A DNA stretch of 64,000 bases, from NCBI GenBank assembly GCA_013407085.1, contig JACCGJ010016238.1, positions 1 to 64,000 on the forward strand, written 5' to 3'. The first letter of the stretch is position 1; the number at the start of each line of letters is the position of its first letter. The translations under genes and the position numbers were made by a program. The notes under the pieces are model-generated. The model was given only the letters and a program-made list of their open reading frames with translations, had not been told where the DNA came from and made no database searches. This DNA is from Atriophallophorus winterbourni (Eukaryota > Platyhelminthes > Trematoda > Plagiorchiida > Microphallidae). Positions 62,169-64,000 of the stretch are shown piece after piece.

Positions 62169-63770
62169 TTAGGTTATGAAATCGTCAAACTTTTGGGGAA
62201 AATGTACCTTGCGGCTTGAATTTGTTTGTCTGTCGGGTGGTTTGAGACACGAACGGAATGGGGGCTTATCAGGGGTAAGGTTGGTTTCTGGTGAATAAGA
62301 CGAAGGGACGTGTTGGTCAGTAGTAGACGTCTGTGGAGTAATGTTTCGGGTATTTGCTTTCGCTTCCGATGTTGGTTCTACGTAAGCGACTTTCAGACGA
62401 TCGAAACTGACAGTTTCTCTTGATCCATTCCGGTCAATTACGAAATACTTGGGATGCCTGCTGAGCACCTTGTACGGACCAGTATACGGTGGTTGAAGTG
62501 GTCGACGTACATGATCGGCGCGCACAAACACAAAGTCGCAGGTAGACAAGTCTGCCGGGATATAGAACGGTTGGGCTTGTTGGCGAGTAGGGATAGCTCG
62601 TAATGATTTCATGAAGCTGCGAAGGCGACTGACATATTGTGGAGCTGTAAGATCATTTGGTGAATCGGAAGATGTCAGAAATTCGCCAGGTAGGTTAAGT
62701 GTACTCCCGTACACCATCTCAGCAGCTGAGCAACCCAGGTCTTCTTTCACGGTTGTACGGATACCAAGAAGCACCAAAGGCAATGACTCGGACCAACGTT
62801 CTGAATTCCCGTGACTCATGATTGCGGCTTTTAGTTGCCGGTGAAATCTTTCGACTAAGCCATTTGAAGAAGGAAGATAGGCTGTAGTCTGTATGTGCTT
62901 TGTACCGAGTGTTCTATTCAATTCCCAAAAAAGCGTTGACTGGAATTGAGAACCTCTGTCAGTGGTAATAGTTTTCGGTACACCAAAGTTGCTGATCCAA
63001 TGTTGAACGAAAGCTTTCGCAACCGTTTCTGCACTGATATCCTGTATGGCTACAGCCAATGGCCAACGGGTAAAACGGTCGACGCAGGTCAATATATAGG
63101 TGCAACCGTTAGAGACCGCTAATGGACCAACGAGATCCAAGTGAACGTGCTGAAAGCGCTCCGTAACAGGTGGAAATACACCAGGGGAACTGATGGTGTG
63201 ACGTTGGACTTTGCTTTGTTGACATCGGAGGCAACTCTTGGTCCAAAGTTGAATGTCTTTATGCATGTCGGACCAAAGATAACGAGAGCTAATCAGCTTT
63301 CGAGTAGCTTTTATTCCGGGATGTGATAAACCGTGCAAATGCTCGAATACGGTACGTCTCAAATCTGATGGGACAATCGGACGGGCTTTATCAGTAGACA
63401 TGTCACAAACCAGATAAAAATTGGAATTAGGAATCGGAATACGGCGGATTTTACCTGATTGGGAAGTAATGTACCGGTTTATTACTGGGTCATTTTGCTG
63501 CGATCGTGCCAATTGCTCAAAGTCGATTTCAGGCAGATCGATAGCACTTAACTGAATCCGAGAGAATGTATCTGCAACCGTGTTTGACGGGCCGGAAAGA
63601 TATCGAATGTCGCTCGTGAATTGCGAGATATAATCCAAGTGACGTATTTCTCGAGGCGAATATCGATCCGATGGTGCAGAAAGAGCAAACGTTAACGGTT
63701 TGTGGTCGGTGTAAATCGTGAAACTGCGACTTTCGAGTAAATGTTGGAAATGGCGAACAGAATAATACAC
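62169..63770 (-). CDS. gypsy-like Pol: RNase H C-terminus and integrase
   Basis: The 533-residue frame starts in RNase H (FTIYTDHKPLTFAL, YISQFTSDIRYLSGPSNTVA). The integrase follows: an HHCC zinc domain (HLHGLSHPGIKATRKLISSR, CLRCQQSKVQRH), then the DDE core (HVHLDLVGPL with Asp; ITTDRGSQFQS with Asp; LPSSNGLVERFHRQLKA with Glu). The C-terminal domain has PPYTGPYKVLSRHPKYFVID. All three catalytic acids are present. Upstream, at about 63800, a frameshift separates it from the rest of RNase H. It ends in TAA, and the C-terminal tail is Pro/Thr-rich. Confidence 0.85.
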   Translation of the reverse strand: MYYSVRHFQHLLESRSFTIYTDHKPLTFALSAPSDRYSPREIRHLDYISQFTSDIRYLSGPSNTVADTFSRIQLSAIDLPEIDFEQLARSQQNDPVINRYITSQSGKIRRIPIPNSNFYLVCDMSTDKARPIVPSDLRRTVFEHLHGLSHPGIKATRKLISSRYLWSDMHKDIQLWTKSCLRCQQSKVQRHTISSPGVFPPVTERFQHVHLDLVGPLAVSNGCTYILTCVDRFTRWPLAVAIQDISAETVAKAFVQHWISNFGVPKTITTDRGSQFQSTLFWELNRTLGTKHIQTTAYLPSSNGLVERFHRQLKAAIMSHGNSERWSESLPLVLLGIRTTVKEDLGCSAAEMVYGSTLNLPGEFLTSSDSPNDLTAPQYVSRLRSFMKSLRAIPTRQQAQPFYIPADLSTCDFVFVRADHVRRPLQPPYTGPYKVLSRHPKYFVIDRNGSRETVSFDRLKVAYVEPTSEAKANTRNITPQTSTTDQHVPSSYSPETNLTPDKPPFRSCLKPPDRQTNSSRKVHFPQKFDDFIT

Positions 63771-64000
63771 AGCGAGGAGCTCACGACCAAAGGTACTATA
63801 TCGTGTCTGCGCTGGCGTGAGAAGATGGCTAGGGGTCTAATCGTGTTATCGACCTCTTGTTGGAGTACTGCGCCTACCGCTTCGTTTGATGCATCGGTAA
63901 CAAGCGATAAGCGAGCATCTGTCTCAGCTGATGTATAAGTCAGAGTTCTCGCCTTCTCAAGGGCGGATTTAAGCTCGTCAAAAGCTTCGATCGCTTGTGG
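63771..64000 (-). pseudogene. gypsy-like Pol: RNase H N-terminal part, frameshifted, cut by window edge
   Basis: On the - strand the text AFDELKSALEKARTLTYTSA, SLVTDASNEAVGAVLQQEVD and NTIRPLAIFS is the start of RNase H with its first catalytic Asp (TDAS). One frame change near 63815 separates it from TPAQTRYSTFGRELLAVYYS, which joins the long frame. The RT lies outside the window. Confidence 0.7.

Larger units (their letters stand above)
61914..64000 (-). mobile_element. gypsy-like LTR retrotransposon, 3' part (continues beyond the window)
   Basis: On the - strand, RNase H and integrase (64000 to 62169) are followed by a purine-rich AGGAGGGGATC (62120-62130) and TGTGGGGACGG, which would be the polypurine tract and start of the 3' LTR. 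An LTR end CACTACA is possible at 61920-61914, giving a short LTR of about 206 bases, but this limit is uncertain. Gag, protease and RT lie beyond 64000. Confidence 0.7.

Noticed and set aside
1..64000. CRISPR arrays, bacterial operons, riboswitches
   Set aside because: The window is eukaryotic. The tandem repeats seen are satellites and a microsatellite without unique spacers.

Overview
The window is eukaryotic and animal-like. Spliced genes with GT-AG introns are buried in repeats, and there are no operons or bacterial signals. The mixture of CR1/Jockey-type and RTE/L1-type LINEs, a gypsy-class LTR element, hammerhead-bearing satellite repeats and one very small (35 nt) intron in a conserved enzyme gene fits a repeat-rich flatworm, most likely a digenean trematode. 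The species cannot be named from the sequence alone.

Host genes. Two conserved genes are recognisable. (1) A GH65-family gene like protein-glucosylgalactosylhydroxylysine glucosidase (PGGHG/ATHL1) runs on the + strand from about 20.9 to 42.2 kb. Nine exons were recovered (20934-21280, 21316-21523, 23773-23969, 26646-26820, 30032-30253, 31286-31504, 36767-36867, 36969-37034, 41716-42168). Reading phase agrees across every junction where the neighbouring exon was found. One central exon and one short late exon were not found. (2) A TM2D3/almondex-like TM2-domain membrane protein lies on the - strand at 43927-44649 as one uninterrupted reading frame. Weak candidate exons lie at 350-409 (-) and 17021-17248 (+).

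Repeats, left to right. 0-18.5 kb: satellite with a hammerhead ribozyme, a 5' LINE fragment (2.9-5.3 kb, -), a long CATA microsatellite (5.8-6.2 kb), and four decayed LINE copies (6.6-16.5 kb) with a 240 bp satellite array at 12.6-13.15 kb and an LTR-like insert at 15.84-16.23 kb. 18.5-42.2 kb: the PGGHG gene, its introns filled by satellite, short interspersed repeats, an RTE/L1-like LINE split by a 978 bp pogo/Tigger-like DNA transposon with perfect 24 bp inverted repeats, and two LINE 3' halves joined tail to tail as an imperfect palindrome (33.9-36.15 kb). 42.2-51.3 kb: TM2D3, RTE 3' ends, a 550 bp repeat with a 13 bp target duplication, and many copies of a short CATA-tailed repeat. 51.7-61.4 kb: two nearly full-length LINEs in tandem, each with a PHD-like finger in ORF1 and endonuclease plus reverse transcriptase in ORF2. 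61.4-64 kb: the 3' half of a gypsy-like pol on the - strand, running off the right edge.

Most notable. Two separate CR1-like LINEs (about 4 kb and 53.5 kb) have the same arrangement at the ORF1/ORF2 overlap: an in-frame A AAA AAC heptamer, a 6-9 nt spacer, a GC-rich hairpin, then the ORF1 stop, with ORF2 open in the -1 frame. This looks like programmed -1 ribosomal frameshifting in a non-LTR retrotransposon. Second, the roughly 232-242 bp satellite carries hammerhead ribozyme cores with a minimal ACCGGT stem III.
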